Origin: an uncultured Sphingopyxis sp.
GTDB taxonomy: Bacteria > Pseudomonadota > Alphaproteobacteria > Sphingomonadales > Sphingomonadaceae
DNA length: 64,000 nt
NCBI RefSeq assembly: GCF_900078365.1
Contig: NZ_LT598653.1
Span: forward strand, 1,922,001-1,986,000
Direction of reading: 5' to 3'
The notes beneath the pieces are model-generated. The model did not search any database, was not told the origin of the DNA, and worked only from the letters and a program-made list of their open reading frames with translations. The translations under genes and the position numbers were made by a program. This document shows positions 27,526 to 36,620 of this stretch, piece after piece; positions within the stretch are counted from its first letter, which is position 1; the number at the start of each line of letters is the position of its first letter.

Positions 27526-29472
27526 TTATTCGGTGACCGGCGCGTTGCCGGTGAGTTCGGCGCGCAGTTGGGCGACGAGGTCCTTGTTGATCGTCACGCC
27601 GACGCGGCGCTTCGCTTCGGCGGCGAGCTGTTCGATCAGCTCGTTACCGAAGGCGGGGGCGAGCGGCTGGGCGATCGCGGCGACGCGCTGCGGCTCGATC
27701 GCTTTCGGATCGGGGCGCTGCACGTCGTTGAGCGCGATGACCATCCAGCCGCGATTGCCCGGGATTTCGAGCGTCTTGACGCTGTCCTTCGCCATCGAGA
27801 AGAGCAGGGCGAGCTCGGGCGGGACGGGCTTGCCGTCGGCGCCGAGTTCGGCGCGGCGGCCGCCGATCGCCTGCACGCTGCCGATGTTCGGCCCCGCGGC
27901 GGCGACCGCTTCGTTCAGGCTCTTGCCGCCCTCGACCGCCTTCACGATCGCGCGCGCCTTGTCGCGGGCGACCTTCTGCCCCTCGGCAAAGCGCCATTCG
28001 CTGAGCAGGTCGGCGCGGATCTGCGCGAAGGGGGGCGGCGCCGCGGCGACGACCGACTTCACCGCATAGACGGCGAATTTCTCATTCTCGACGATCGTCG
28101 CGATATGGCCTTCGCCTTCGCCCGCGGCCTGGAAGGCCTGCGCGACGAGCGGCGCGAGTTCGGGCGCGGGCACGAAAGCGGGCTGGCCGGGCGCACGGCC
28201 GTCGGGCAGCAGCGCGGGGGTTTCGACGAGCGGGAGCTTGCGGTCGGCGGCGATTTCCTCGACCGAGGCGCCGCCATTCACGGCGTCCTGAATCGCGTTG
28301 TAATAATCGACGATCGCTTCGTTCGCCTTGTTCTTGGCGAGTTCGGTGCGGATCTCTTCGCTCGCTTGAGCCAAGGAGCGCGCGGGCTTGGCGGTGACGT
28401 CCTCGACGCGAGCGACGGTCCAGCCGAGACCGGTCTGCACCGGGCCAACGAGGTCGCCGCGCTGCGCCGCGAAAGCCGCTTTCGCGGCGGCGGGCGTCGT
28501 CGTTGCGGCATAGGCCGTTTCGGTCAGATCGCCGGTGGTCGAGGCGGAAAGCCCCGCCGCCTGCGCCGCTGCGGCGAGCGAGGCTCCGCCGCGAACCTTC
28601 GCGGCGAGCGCGTTCGCGGCCGCCCGGTCAGGAAGGATCACCTGCGCGAAGCGGCGCGTTTCGCTCGCGGCATATTGCGCGGCATTGTCCTTGTAGACCT
28701 TGGCGATTTCGGCGTCGGTGACCGCGGGAACGGGCACGGCGCCGCGGTCGAACAGCGCATATTGGATCACGCGGCGCTCGGGCACGGTGAACTTCGCCTT
28801 ATTCTGCGACAGGAAGGTCCGGAGCGCCGCGTCGCCGGGATCGGCGGTCGGCGCGAAGGGACTCGAAGGAATGAAGGTCGCCTGGCCGCGGCGTTGTTCG
28901 AGGAGCAGCGCGGCATAGGGCTGCGCCATGCCGGGCGCGATGCGCGGCATCTGCGCGATCGGGGCGGCAAGCTGTTCGACCAGCAGTTGCTGGCGCAGGT
29001 CGCGGCGCAGTTGCGCTTCGCTGATGCCGTTCTGGCGCAGGAAATTTTCGAACACCGTCTGGTCGAACTTGCCCGACACGCCCGAGAAAGCAGGCAGGTC
29101 GGCGATGCGGCCGTCGATCAGCCGCTTGCTGACGCCGAAGCCCAATTCGGTCGCGAACTGGTCGAAGGCCGAGCCTTCGATGAGCTGGTCGAGCACCTGG
29201 TCGAGGCCGCCCGATTCGACGAAAGCGGCCATCGTCAGCCCGGGCTGATCCTGCCGCGCCTGATTATAGGTCTGACGGACGCGCTCGCGCAGTTCGCCGA
29301 TCCCGATATTCTCGCTGCCGACCTTTGCGACGTTGGCGCCGCCCATTCCGCCGAAGGTCGAATTGCCGGTGACGTCGCTCAAGGCAAAGGCGACGCCGAC
29401 GAGCACGACGAAGGCGAGGGCGAGAAATTTGCCGATCGTCGAGGAAAACAGGGCGCGGATGGCGGTAATCAT
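27526..29472 (-). CDS. ppiD: Membrane-anchored periplasmic PpiC-type peptidyl-prolyl isomerase
   Basis: A 648-residue PpiD/SurA-like chaperone with an N-terminal membrane anchor (about residues 12-32, FLALAFVVLVGVAFALS), SurA_N-like helices around residues 60-200, a parvulin-type domain around 240-380 and a C-terminal chaperone region. PpiD helps newly translocated proteins fold at the Sec exit. The parvulin core is divergent, as in E. coli PpiD where it is inactive. The gene order ppiD-trpE is common in alphaproteobacteria. Confidence 0.87.
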   Translation of the reverse strand: MITAIRALFSSTIGKFLALAFVVLVGVAFALSDVTGNSTFGGMGGANVAKVGSENIGIGELRERVRQTYNQARQDQPGLTMAAFVESGGLDQVLDQLIEGSAFDQFATELGFGVSKRLIDGRIADLPAFSGVSGKFDQTVFENFLRQNGISEAQLRRDLRQQLLVEQLAAPIAQMPRIAPGMAQPYAALLLEQRRGQATFIPSSPFAPTADPGDAALRTFLSQNKAKFTVPERRVIQYALFDRGAVPVPAVTDAEIAKVYKDNAAQYAASETRRFAQVILPDRAAANALAAKVRGGASLAAAAQAAGLSASTTGDLTETAYAATTTPAAAKAAFAAQRGDLVGPVQTGLGWTVARVEDVTAKPARSLAQASEEIRTELAKNKANEAIVDYYNAIQDAVNGGASVEEIAADRKLPLVETPALLPDGRAPGQPAFVPAPELAPLVAQAFQAAGEGEGHIATIVENEKFAVYAVKSVVAAAPPPFAQIRADLLSEWRFAEGQKVARDKARAIVKAVEGGKSLNEAVAAAGPNIGSVQAIGGRRAELGADGKPVPPELALLFSMAKDSVKTLEIPGNRGWMVIALNDVQRPDPKAIEPQRVAAIAQPLAPAFGNELIEQLAAEAKRRVGVTINKDLVAQLRAELTGNAPVTE

Positions 29473-29651
29473 GAAGCGGGCATTCTTTCCGGCAGGGCGC
29501 GGGTTAGGCGCGATTGCGCGCTGCTTTAGGCGGGAGGCGGTGCGGTATCAAGGCTGGAAGGGGTTTTGGTGAGGGTGCGACACGCCTTGCCTACGCCGCC
29601 CGCGCGCCGCTAGGGCGATGCCGAGGTTTGAACAGATGGAGAGGCGAGCAG

Positions 29652-30398
29652 ATGACGCGGCGCAAATATGTGGTCGGCAACTGGAAGATGAACGGATTGA
29701 CGGGCGCGCTCGCCGAGGCGCGGGCGATCTTCGCCGCGGCGGCGGATCATGCGGGTGTCGACGTCGCCATCTGCCCGCCCTTCACGCTGATCGCTCCGAT
29801 GGTCGCCGCCGCGCCCGGCGGTGCGGTCGGCGGGCAGGACTGCCATAGCGCGGCGTCGGGCGCCTTCACCGGGTCGGTCGCGGCGCCGATGCTCGCGGAC
29901 ATCGGCGCGCGCGTCGTGATCGTCGGGCATAGCGAGCGGCGCGAGGGATTCGGCGAAAGCGACGCCGACGTGCGCGCCAAGGCCGAAGCGGGGCTGGGCG
30001 CAGGGCTGGCGGTGATCCTTTGCGTGGGCGAACCGCGCGAGGTGCGCGAATCGGGCGGGGCGATCGACTATGTGCTGGCGCAGATCGCGGGATCGGTGCC
30101 CGATGCGTTCGATCCGGCGCGCCTCGCCATCGCCTATGAGCCGATCTGGGCGATCGGGACGGGGCTGGTTCCGACGGTCGGAGACGTCGCAGCGATGCAC
30201 GGCGCGATCCGCGGGGCGCTGGCCGCGCGGTTCGGCGATGCTGCCCAGCAAATGCGCATTCTCTATGGCGGGTCGGTCAATGGCGACAATGCCGCCGAAT
30301 TGCTCGGCGCGGGCGATGTCGACGGCGCGCTGGTCGGTGGAGCGAGCCTGACGGCAGCGAAGTTCGTGCCGATCGTGGCGGCGGCGGCCGAATTATAA
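29652..30398 (+). CDS. tpiA: Triosephosphate isomerase
   Basis: Interconverts dihydroxyacetone phosphate and glyceraldehyde 3-phosphate. The 248 residues carry all catalytic elements: Lys in VVGNWKMNG, His in VIVGHSERR, Glu in AYEPIWAIGTG and the phosphate loop ILYGGSVN. GAGGCGAGCAG precedes the ATG; the frame continues upstream but without similarity. The gene is divergent from ppiD and followed directly by a family A repeat. Confidence 0.96.
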   Translation: MTRRKYVVGNWKMNGLTGALAEARAIFAAAADHAGVDVAICPPFTLIAPMVAAAPGGAVGGQDCHSAASGAFTGSVAAPMLADIGARVVIVGHSERREGFGESDADVRAKAEAGLGAGLAVILCVGEPREVRESGGAIDYVLAQIAGSVPDAFDPARLAIAYEPIWAIGTGLVPTVGDVAAMHGAIRGALAARFGDAAQQMRILYGGSVNGDNAAELLGAGDVDGALVGGASLTAAKFVPIVAAAAEL

Positions 30399-30399
30399 T

Positions 30400-30477
30400 C
30401 GTCGCCCCCGCGAAGGCGGAGGCCGCTGGAGAGGTCGCGCAAGGCCGATTGCGGCCCCCGCCTTCGCGGGGGCGACG
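30400..30477. repeat. GC-rich palindromic repeat, family A, 24-nt loop
   Basis: Begins one base after the tpiA stop. The left arm has one substitution (GGCGGAGG). The 24-nt loop ends GCAAGGCCGATT, related to the loops at 7569 and in the interrupted element at 41791. Confidence 0.88.
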
Positions 30478-30566
30478 TTACCTTCCGGGTTGAAGCGAAG
30501 CCGCTTCGTCTCTATGTGCGCCGCGGGCGCGGTCCGTGTGAGGCCGCGCGAGTTCGGGAAATCATG

Positions 30567-31010
30567 ATGTCCAGCCTTTTCACCTTCCTGCTTGTCGTCC
30601 AGGCGCTCGTTGCCGCGGCGATGATCGGCGTCATTTTGATGCAGAAATCGGAAGGTGGCGGCCTGGGCGTCGGCGGCAGCCCCGCGGGCCTGTTGTCGGC
30701 GCGCGGCGCGGCGGATTTCATGACCCGCGCGACGACGATCCTCGCGACGGCGTTCGTCGCGCTGTCGATCCTGCTCGCGGCGATGGCTTCAGTCGGGCGC
30801 AGCGGCTCGACGATCGACACCTCGCTGTCGAAATCGGCGCAGACGAGCGGTGCGGCACCGGCCTCGTCGCTGACCGCCCCGGCCCAGCAGGCGCCCGCAA
30901 ATGCGGCGCCGGCCCCGGCGAGCGACGATCCGCTGGCGGCTGCGGCCGCCGCGGCGGCCAATCAGGAAGCCGCTCCGGCTCCCGCGCAGGCACCCCCCGC
31001 CAAGAAATAA
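30567..31010 (+). CDS. secG: Preprotein translocase subunit SecG
   Basis: Accessory membrane subunit of the SecYEG channel. Two membrane segments (about residues 3-23 and 52-74) flank the conserved loop GVILMQKSEGGGLGVGGSPAG, and a long Ala/Pro/Gln-rich tail makes 147 residues, as in other alphaproteobacterial SecG. Two ATGs are adjacent; the one at 30567 fits the GGGAA ribosome site better than 30564. tpiA-secG-pyrG is a conserved alphaproteobacterial order. Confidence 0.92.
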   Translation: MSSLFTFLLVVQALVAAAMIGVILMQKSEGGGLGVGGSPAGLLSARGAADFMTRATTILATAFVALSILLAAMASVGRSGSTIDTSLSKSAQTSGAAPASSLTAPAQQAPANAAPAPASDDPLAAAAAAAANQEAAPAPAQAPPAKK

Positions 31011-31117
31011 CCGGCGGCGCCGGCCTCCGACCAAACCCGCCCGGCGGAAAATATTTCCGCGGCAAGCGATTCGACGGCTTGCGCCGTCCCCCTCCCGTTG
31101 AGTAAGTCTTTCCTCCC

Positions 31118-32749
31118 ATGGCGCGGTTCATTTTTATCACCGGCGGCGTGGTCTCCTCGCTTGGCAAAGGTTTGATGGCGGCTAGCCTCGCAGCCTTGTT
31201 GCAGGCGCGCGGCTATCGCGTCCGTATCCGGAAGTTCGATCCCTATCTGAATGTCGATCCGGGCACGATGTCGCCCTATCAGCACGGCGAGGTCTATGTG
31301 ACCGACGACGGGGCGGAGACCGACCTCGACCTCGGCCATTACGAGCGTTTCACGGGCGTTGCGGCGCGGCAGAGCGACAATGTCACCTCGGGCCGCATCT
31401 ATCAGGGCATCATCGCCAAGGAACGCCGCGGCGACTATCTGGGTGCGACGGTGCAGGTCGTCCCGCACGTCACTGACGCGATCAAGGAATTTGCGCGCGC
31501 CGAGACCGACGACCTCGATTTCGTGCTGTGCGAGATCGGCGGGACGGTGGGCGACATCGAATCGCTGCCCTTCATCGAGGCGATCCGCCAGCTCAAGAAT
31601 GAAGTCGGGCGCGAGAATGCGATCTCGGTCCATGTCACGCTGGTGCCCTATATCGCCGCTGCGGGCGAGCTGAAGACCAAGCCGACGCAGCATAGCGTGC
31701 GCGAACTCGCGTCGCTCGGCGTCCAGCCCGACATATTGCTCTGCCGCTGCGAAAAGCCGCTGCCCGACACCGAACGCGCGAAAATCGCGCAATTCTGCAA
31801 CGTCCGCAAGGAAGCGGTGATCCCGGCGCTCGACGCCGACAGCATCTATTCGGTGCCGGTTCAATATCATGGCGAGGGGCTGGACAGCGAAGTCCTCCAC
31901 GCCTTCGGTATTCACGACGCACCCGCGCCCGACCTGTCGCGCTGGTACGACATCATGGACCGCAAGCAGCATCCCGAGGGCGAGGTGACGATCGGCGTCG
32001 TCGGCAAATATGTGTCGCTGCCCGACGCCTATAAATCCTTGAACGAGGCGCTGGTCCACGGCGGCATGGCGCACCGGGTCAAGGTCAATATCCGCTGGCT
32101 CGACGCCGAAATGTTCGAGCGCGACGAGGATCTCGCCGCCAATCTCGAGCCCATGCACGGCATCCTCGTCCCCGGCGGCTTCGGCGAGCGCGGGTCCGAG
32201 GGCAAGATTTCGAGCGTGCGCTTCGCGCGCGAACGCGGCGTGCCCTTCTTCGGCATCTGCCTCGGTATGCAGATGGCGTGCATCGAGGGCGCGCGGAACA
32301 CGAGCGGCATCGCCGATGCGTCGAGCACCGAATTCGGCCCGACCGACGAGCCCGTCGTCGGCATGATCACCGAATGGATGAGCGCCGAGGGGTTGCAGAA
32401 GCGCGGCGCCGACACTGACCTCGGCGGCACGATGCGCCTCGGCGCCTATGAGGCGAAGCTGTCGCCGAACAGCCATGTCGCGAGCGTCTATGGCGCGAAC
32501 GAGATCAGCGAGCGCCACCGCCATCGCTACGAGGTCAACGGCGCCTATCGCGAAAGCCTTGAAAAGGGCGGCCTCGTCTTTTCGGGCATGTCGCCCGACG
32601 GCATGCTGCCGGAAATCGTTGAGCGCCCCGATCATCCGTGGTTTATCGGGGTGCAGTTCCATCCGGAGCTCAAGTCGAAGCCGTTCGACCCGCATCCCTT
32701 GTTCGCGGGATTCATCGAAGCGGCGGTGAAGCAGAGCCGGCTGGTCTAG
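31118..32749 (+). CDS. pyrG: CTP synthase
   Basis: Amidates UTP to CTP with glutamine. The 543-residue protein has the synthetase domain (MARFIFITGGVVSSLGKGL, the P-loop region, and EIGGTVGDIES) and the class I glutaminase domain with the nucleophile Cys in FFGICLGMQ and the His/Glu pair in QFHPELKSKP. Lengths and motifs are entirely standard. A Crp/Fnr gene follows 26 bp downstream. Confidence 0.97.
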   Translation: MARFIFITGGVVSSLGKGLMAASLAALLQARGYRVRIRKFDPYLNVDPGTMSPYQHGEVYVTDDGAETDLDLGHYERFTGVAARQSDNVTSGRIYQGIIAKERRGDYLGATVQVVPHVTDAIKEFARAETDDLDFVLCEIGGTVGDIESLPFIEAIRQLKNEVGRENAISVHVTLVPYIAAAGELKTKPTQHSVRELASLGVQPDILLCRCEKPLPDTERAKIAQFCNVRKEAVIPALDADSIYSVPVQYHGEGLDSEVLHAFGIHDAPAPDLSRWYDIMDRKQHPEGEVTIGVVGKYVSLPDAYKSLNEALVHGGMAHRVKVNIRWLDAEMFERDEDLAANLEPMHGILVPGGFGERGSEGKISSVRFARERGVPFFGICLGMQMACIEGARNTSGIADASSTEFGPTDEPVVGMITEWMSAEGLQKRGADTDLGGTMRLGAYEAKLSPNSHVASVYGANEISERHRHRYEVNGAYRESLEKGGLVFSGMSPDGMLPEIVERPDHPWFIGVQFHPELKSKPFDPHPLFAGFIEAAVKQSRLV

Positions 32750-32775
32750 GACGAAGCAAAGGGGTGCAGGGGCAG

Positions 32776-33459
32776 ATGGATCACGCGAAACTCGCCGAGT
32801 TGCAGGGCCCCGACAGCATCTTTTCCGGCCTGACGGTCGAGGACTGGGCCGAAATCGCGCGCCGCGCGGTGCAGGTCAATTTCGTCAAGGGCAAGGAACT
32901 GCTCGTCCAGGGCGACCCCAGCGACATGATGCTGATCCTGACCGAAGGCACGGCACGCGTGTCGATGCTGACTGCGGGCGGCCGCGAGATCGTGCTTGCC
33001 TATGCCGAACCCGGTGCGGTGCTCGGCGAGATCGCGCTCCTCGACGGCGGCGAGCGCACCGCATCGGTGACCGCGACCAGCGCGGGCAGCGCGCTCCAGC
33101 TCGGACGCAACGCGCTCAAGGATTTTGCCGCGAGCCACCCCGAATTCGCCTGGTCGCTGATGCAGCAGCTCGCGCGGCGGCTGCGTACCGCCGACCAGAC
33201 GATCGAGAGCGACCGCGCCTATGCGTCGGGCCCGCGCCTCGCGCGCTATCTGAAGCGGCTGATCCGCAAGGATCTGGAGGTATCGCAGCGTGTCGAGCTG
33301 AGCCAGACCGAACTCGGCAATTTCGCCGGGATGAGCCGCGAGCATATCAACCGCCAGCTCAAGAGCTGGGAGGAATCGGGGGTGATTTCGCTCGAACAGG
33401 GACGCGTGCGCGTGCTCGATGCGGAGATGCTCGAGGATATCAGCGAGAGCGAGGGGTAG
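32776..33459 (+). CDS. Crp/Fnr family transcriptional regulator
   Basis: A 227-residue regulator with an N-terminal cyclic-nucleotide-binding fold (about 15-135), whose phosphate cassette GEIALLDGGERTASV is close to the consensus, a dimerisation helix, and a C-terminal winged helix (about 165-215, QTELGNFAGMSREHINRQLKSW). Four-cysteine Fnr-type iron-sulfur residues are absent, so it is Crp-like; whether it binds cAMP is not known. GCAGGGGCAG precedes the ATG. It lies downstream of pyrG and may be co-transcribed. Confidence 0.88.
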   Translation: MDHAKLAELQGPDSIFSGLTVEDWAEIARRAVQVNFVKGKELLVQGDPSDMMLILTEGTARVSMLTAGGREIVLAYAEPGAVLGEIALLDGGERTASVTATSAGSALQLGRNALKDFAASHPEFAWSLMQQLARRLRTADQTIESDRAYASGPRLARYLKRLIRKDLEVSQRVELSQTELGNFAGMSREHINRQLKSWEESGVISLEQGRVRVLDAEMLEDISESEG

Positions 33460-33503
33460 GGGCCGGTTTCGACCGCTAGGCGACATTCCGCATCTCATAA
33501 TGT

Positions 33504-33582
33504 CGTCATTCCCGCGAAAGCGGGAACCCAGTGCATGCGTCGGCTGACCCCACTCTGGGTTCCCGCTTTCGCGGGAATGACG
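33504..33582. repeat. Palindromic repeat, family B, copy 3
   Basis: Perfect outer arms CGTCATTCCCGCGAAAGCGG and complement. The loop reads as the approximate reverse complement of the loop in the copy at 11895. Confidence 0.88.
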
Positions 33583-33635
33583 AAGATGGGGGCATGCCAG
33601 CTCCTCACCCCAAAGCTGTCGTTAGCATCGGAATC

Positions 33636-33830
33636 ACAACGCCCGGGCCTCGTTTCCAAGACCCGGGCGCCTGTGACGAACACTCGCCATCCCCCTTGTG
33701 CGCAGGCCGGCGAAGGACCTGCACTCCCTGGAGCCGGGCCTTTGGGCCGCGTTGAACCAGAAGCCGTGGGGTAGGTCTTGGGCTCGGCTTTGTCACCCTC
33801 TGACGGGCAAATGCCCCCGCTTTTGCGGGT
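33636..33830. ncRNA. Structured intergenic region, candidate small RNA (strand unresolved)
   Basis: The 513-bp gap 33460-33972 has no credible gene. Besides a repeat it contains paired segments: CGCCCGGG/CCCGGGCG (33640-33647 with 33662-33669), GTGACGAA/TTTGTCAC (33673-33680 with 33789-33796, one G-U), AGGACCT/AGGTCTT (33714-33720 with 33773-33779), and a final CCCGC-TTTT-GCGGG hairpin (33816-33829). The nested outer and inner helices suggest a folded RNA of about 125-190 nt. On the plus strand the segment TCCCTGGAGCCG recalls the 5' side of 6S RNA, but the large apical arm is missing. I could not match it to a known family. Confidence 0.35.
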
Positions 33831-33972
33831 TGCTGTGACCTATGGGCAACACATTATCGCAAATCATTTGGGATTTGACGCCTTTCCAGCGGCCATTGCC
33901 AGCCCTGTTTTACCTGCCTAAAGCGGCTCTCATGCGTGTCACCACACATGCGCCGCAAAGGCCGGTCTCCTT

Positions 33973-35223
33973 ATGATTCTGCGTCCTTACGAACGCACCA
34001 TCTTCAAACGCTATTTGCTTCCGCAGCGCGGCGAGGGGTTCATCTTTGTCGCGGCGGCGTTCAGCTTCACCGCGGTGATGCTCGGCGTCGCGGCGCTGGT
34101 CGTGGTGATGAGCGTGATGAACGGCGTGCGCAGCGACTTGTTCGACAAGATTGTCGGGCTCAACGGCCATGCGGTCGTCCAGGGCTTTGGCGGGCGGATC
34201 GACGATTGGCGCGATGTGCTGAAACAGGCGAAGGCGACGCCGGGGGTCGTGTCGGCGACCCCGCTGATCGAGCAGCCCCTGCTCGCGACTTTCAGCGGGC
34301 GCGTAGAGGGGGTGCTGGTGCGCGGGATGACGGTGCCCGACATCCGCAACAACAAGACGCTGGGCGGCAAGGTGCTCCAGGGCAATCTCGCCAGCCTGAC
34401 GGCGGGTTCGGGCCATGTCGCGATCGGCAGCGAACTGGCGCGCAACCTGGGCGCGCAGGTCGGGTCGAACGTCACGATCATCAACCCGCAGGGCCGCTCG
34501 ACGCCGTTCGGCACGGTGCCGCGCGAGATCAGCTATCGCGTAACGGCGATTTTCGAGATCGGCGTCTATGATTTCGACAAGGCCTATATCGTCATGCCGA
34601 TGGAGGATGCGCAATTGCTGCTGCTCACCGGCGACGCGGTGCAGATGATCGAGGTCAAGACCGAGGACCCGGACCGCGTCGGCGAGATACTGCAGCCGCT
34701 GGCCGAAAAACTCGCGGCGCAGGCGGTCGTCTCCGACTGGCGATCGATGAACGCGAGCCTGTTCGAGGCACTGTCGATCGAGCGCGTCGCGATGTTCGTG
34801 ATCCTGTCGCTGATCATCCTCGTCGCGTCGTTCAACATCATCTCCTCGCTGATCATGCTGGTGCGCGCGAAGACGCGCGACATGGCGATTTTGCGGACGA
34901 TGGGGGCGCCGCGCGACGCGGTGATGCGCATCTTCATGGCGATCGGGCTGTCGATCGGCATCGCGGGCACGATCGCGGGAATGATCGTCGGCTTTTCGCT
35001 GCTCTATTTCCGGCAGGGGGTGCTGCGCGGAGTCGAGTTCCTGACCGGCCAGCCCTTATGGGATCCGTCGATCCGCTTCCTCACCGAACTGCCGTCGAAG
35101 CCCGACCCCGTCGAGATCACCGCGATCGTCATCATGGTGATCGTGTTCAGCTTCCTCGCGACGCTTTATCCCGCCTATAAGGCCGCGAATACCGATCCCG
35201 TGCAGGTGCTGCGCTATGAGTGA
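33973..35223 (+). CDS. lolC: Lipoprotein-releasing ABC transporter permease LolC/LolE family
   Basis: Inner-membrane permease that extracts outer-membrane lipoproteins for LolA. The 416 residues show the four-helix LolCE topology: first helix at about 25-48 (FIFVAAAFSFTAVMLGVAALVVVMSVMNG), a large periplasmic domain (50-260), then three helices in the FtsX-type domain with LRTMGAPRDAVMRIFMAIGLSIG. Only one permease gene accompanies lolD, as in species that use a LolF homodimer rather than LolC plus LolE. It overlaps lolD by eight bases. Confidence 0.92.
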   Translation: MILRPYERTIFKRYLLPQRGEGFIFVAAAFSFTAVMLGVAALVVVMSVMNGVRSDLFDKIVGLNGHAVVQGFGGRIDDWRDVLKQAKATPGVVSATPLIEQPLLATFSGRVEGVLVRGMTVPDIRNNKTLGGKVLQGNLASLTAGSGHVAIGSELARNLGAQVGSNVTIINPQGRSTPFGTVPREISYRVTAIFEIGVYDFDKAYIVMPMEDAQLLLLTGDAVQMIEVKTEDPDRVGEILQPLAEKLAAQAVVSDWRSMNASLFEALSIERVAMFVILSLIILVASFNIISSLIMLVRAKTRDMAILRTMGAPRDAVMRIFMAIGLSIGIAGTIAGMIVGFSLLYFRQGVLRGVEFLTGQPLWDPSIRFLTELPSKPDPVEITAIVIMVIVFSFLATLYPAYKAANTDPVQVLRYE

Positions 35224-35893
35224 GGTCGCATTGGAACTGGTCGGGTTGAAGCGCAGCTTCACCCAGGGCGACGTCACCATCGAAGTGCTGCGCGGCGTCA
35301 ACGCCTCGCTGCGGCGCGGCGAGATCGTCGCGCTGCTGGGCCCCTCGGGATCGGGCAAGTCGACGATGCTGCAAGCCGTGGGCCTGCTCGAAGGCGGCTT
35401 CGAGGGCATCATCCGCATCGATGGCGAGGATGTCACGCGTTTCGAGCAGGGCGAGCGGACGAAGACGCGGCGCGAGAAGATCGGCTTCGTCTATCAATTC
35501 CATCACCTGCTCCCCGATTTCAACGCGATCGAGAATGTCGTGCTGCCGCAGCTGATCCGCGGCGCGGGGCAGGCCGAGGCGGAGGAGCGCGCGGCCGACC
35601 TGCTCGGACGGCTGGGGCTGGGAGAGCGGCTCCATCACAAGCCGAGCAAGCTGTCGGGCGGCGAGCAGCAGCGCGTCGCGGTGGCGCGCGCGCTCGCGAA
35701 CCGGCCCTTGCTGGTGCTCGCCGACGAGCCGACGGGCAATCTCGACGAGGCGACGGCGGACCGCGTGTTCGACCAGTTCGTGGGGCTGGTGCGCGACCAT
35801 GGCTCGGCGGCGCTGGTGGCGACGCACAACGAACGGCTGGCGGCGAAGATGGACCGTGTGTTGCGCTTGCACGAGGGGCATATCGAGGCGTAG
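35216..35893 (+). CDS. lolD: Lipoprotein-releasing ABC transporter ATPase LolD
   Basis: ATPase driving the Lol permease. All ABC motifs are present in the 225 residues: Walker A LLGPSGSGKSTML, Q-loop in GFVYQFHHLLPDF, signature KLSGGEQQRVAVARAL, Walker B LLVLADEPTGNLDE and the switch His in LVATHNERL. LPDFNAIENVVLP is typical of LolD. Overlap with the permease implies coupling. Confidence 0.95.
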   Translation: MSEVALELVGLKRSFTQGDVTIEVLRGVNASLRRGEIVALLGPSGSGKSTMLQAVGLLEGGFEGIIRIDGEDVTRFEQGERTKTRREKIGFVYQFHHLLPDFNAIENVVLPQLIRGAGQAEAEERAADLLGRLGLGERLHHKPSKLSGGEQQRVAVARALANRPLLVLADEPTGNLDEATADRVFDQFVGLVRDHGSAALVATHNERLAAKMDRVLRLHEGHIEA

Positions 35894-35910
35894 GCGGCCC
35901 TTCCAAGTCC

Positions 35911-35986
35911 GTCATCCCGGCGAAGGCCGGGATCTCGCCCTTGCTCCTTGGCGCACCGGCGAGATCCAGGCTTTCGCCGGGATGAC
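35911..35986. repeat. Palindromic repeat, family C, copy 2
   Basis: Same arms as 22121 with one mismatch pair (CCAGGCTTTCGCCGGG on the right), between lolD and the glutathione peroxidase gene. Confidence 0.85.
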
Positions 35987-36021
35987 GACTCAGGATAAGA
36001 TGGGCGGTGGGGAGAAGTAAT

Positions 36022-36495
36022 ATGGCGCTTTACGATCTTTCGGCGAAACTTCCGGGCGGCGGCGTGCAATCGCTGGCCGACTATCGCGGCAAGGTGCTGC
36101 TGATCGTCAACACCGCGTCGAAATGCGGCTTCACCCCGCAATATGAAGGGCTGGAGGAGCTGTATCGCGACTACAAGGATCGCGGATTCGAGATACTGGC
36201 TTTCCCGTGCAACCAGTTCGGCGCGCAGGAGCCGGGGGACGCCGAAGAGATCAGGAACTTCTGTTCGCTGACCTATGATGTCAGCTTTCCGCTGATGGCG
36301 AAGATCGACGTCAACGGCGACGATGCCGATCCGATCTTCAAGCATTTGAAGAAGGAGAAATCGGGGCTGCTCGGCAGCGGGATCAAGTGGAATTTCACGA
36401 AATTCCTAGTGGACCGCGAGGGCAAGACCGTGTCGCGCCACGCGCCGACGACAAAGCCCGAGCAACTCAGGAAAGAGATAGAGGCGTTGCTTTGA
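36022..36495 (+). CDS. Glutathione peroxidase family protein
   Basis: Cysteine-type peroxidase of 157 residues. The catalytic set is complete: Cys35 in NTASKCGFTPQ, Gln65 with Asn64 in FPCNQFGAQEPG, and Trp123-Asn124 in IKWNFTKFLVDREG. Cys63 and Cys81 are additional thiols, and bacterial relatives often use thioredoxin rather than glutathione. There is no signal peptide. GGGGAGAAG precedes the ATG at 36022; a GTG five codons upstream is less likely. Confidence 0.92.
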   Translation: MALYDLSAKLPGGGVQSLADYRGKVLLIVNTASKCGFTPQYEGLEELYRDYKDRGFEILAFPCNQFGAQEPGDAEEIRNFCSLTYDVSFPLMAKIDVNGDDADPIFKHLKKEKSGLLGSGIKWNFTKFLVDREGKTVSRHAPTTKPEQLRKEIEALL

Positions 36496-36499
36496 ACTG

Positions 36500-36576
36500 T
36501 CGCCCCCGCGGAGGCGGGGGCCGTTGGAGAGATAGCGCCACGCCGATAGCGGCCCCCCGCCTTCGCGGGGGCGACG
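36500..36576. repeat. GC-rich palindromic repeat, family A, 24-nt loop
   Basis: The arms carry a substitution (GCGGAGGCG) and one extra C on the right. The 24-nt loop TGGAGAGATAGCGCCACGCC resembles that of the copy at 30400. Confidence 0.85.
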
Positions 36577-36620
36577 ATTATGGCATGGTCGAATCATCAG
36601 CGTCACGTTAGCGTAACCAA

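Noticed and set aside
33605..33796. 63-codon minus-strand frame over the structured region
   Set aside because: No ribosome site and no domain; the sequence is better explained by inverted repeats.
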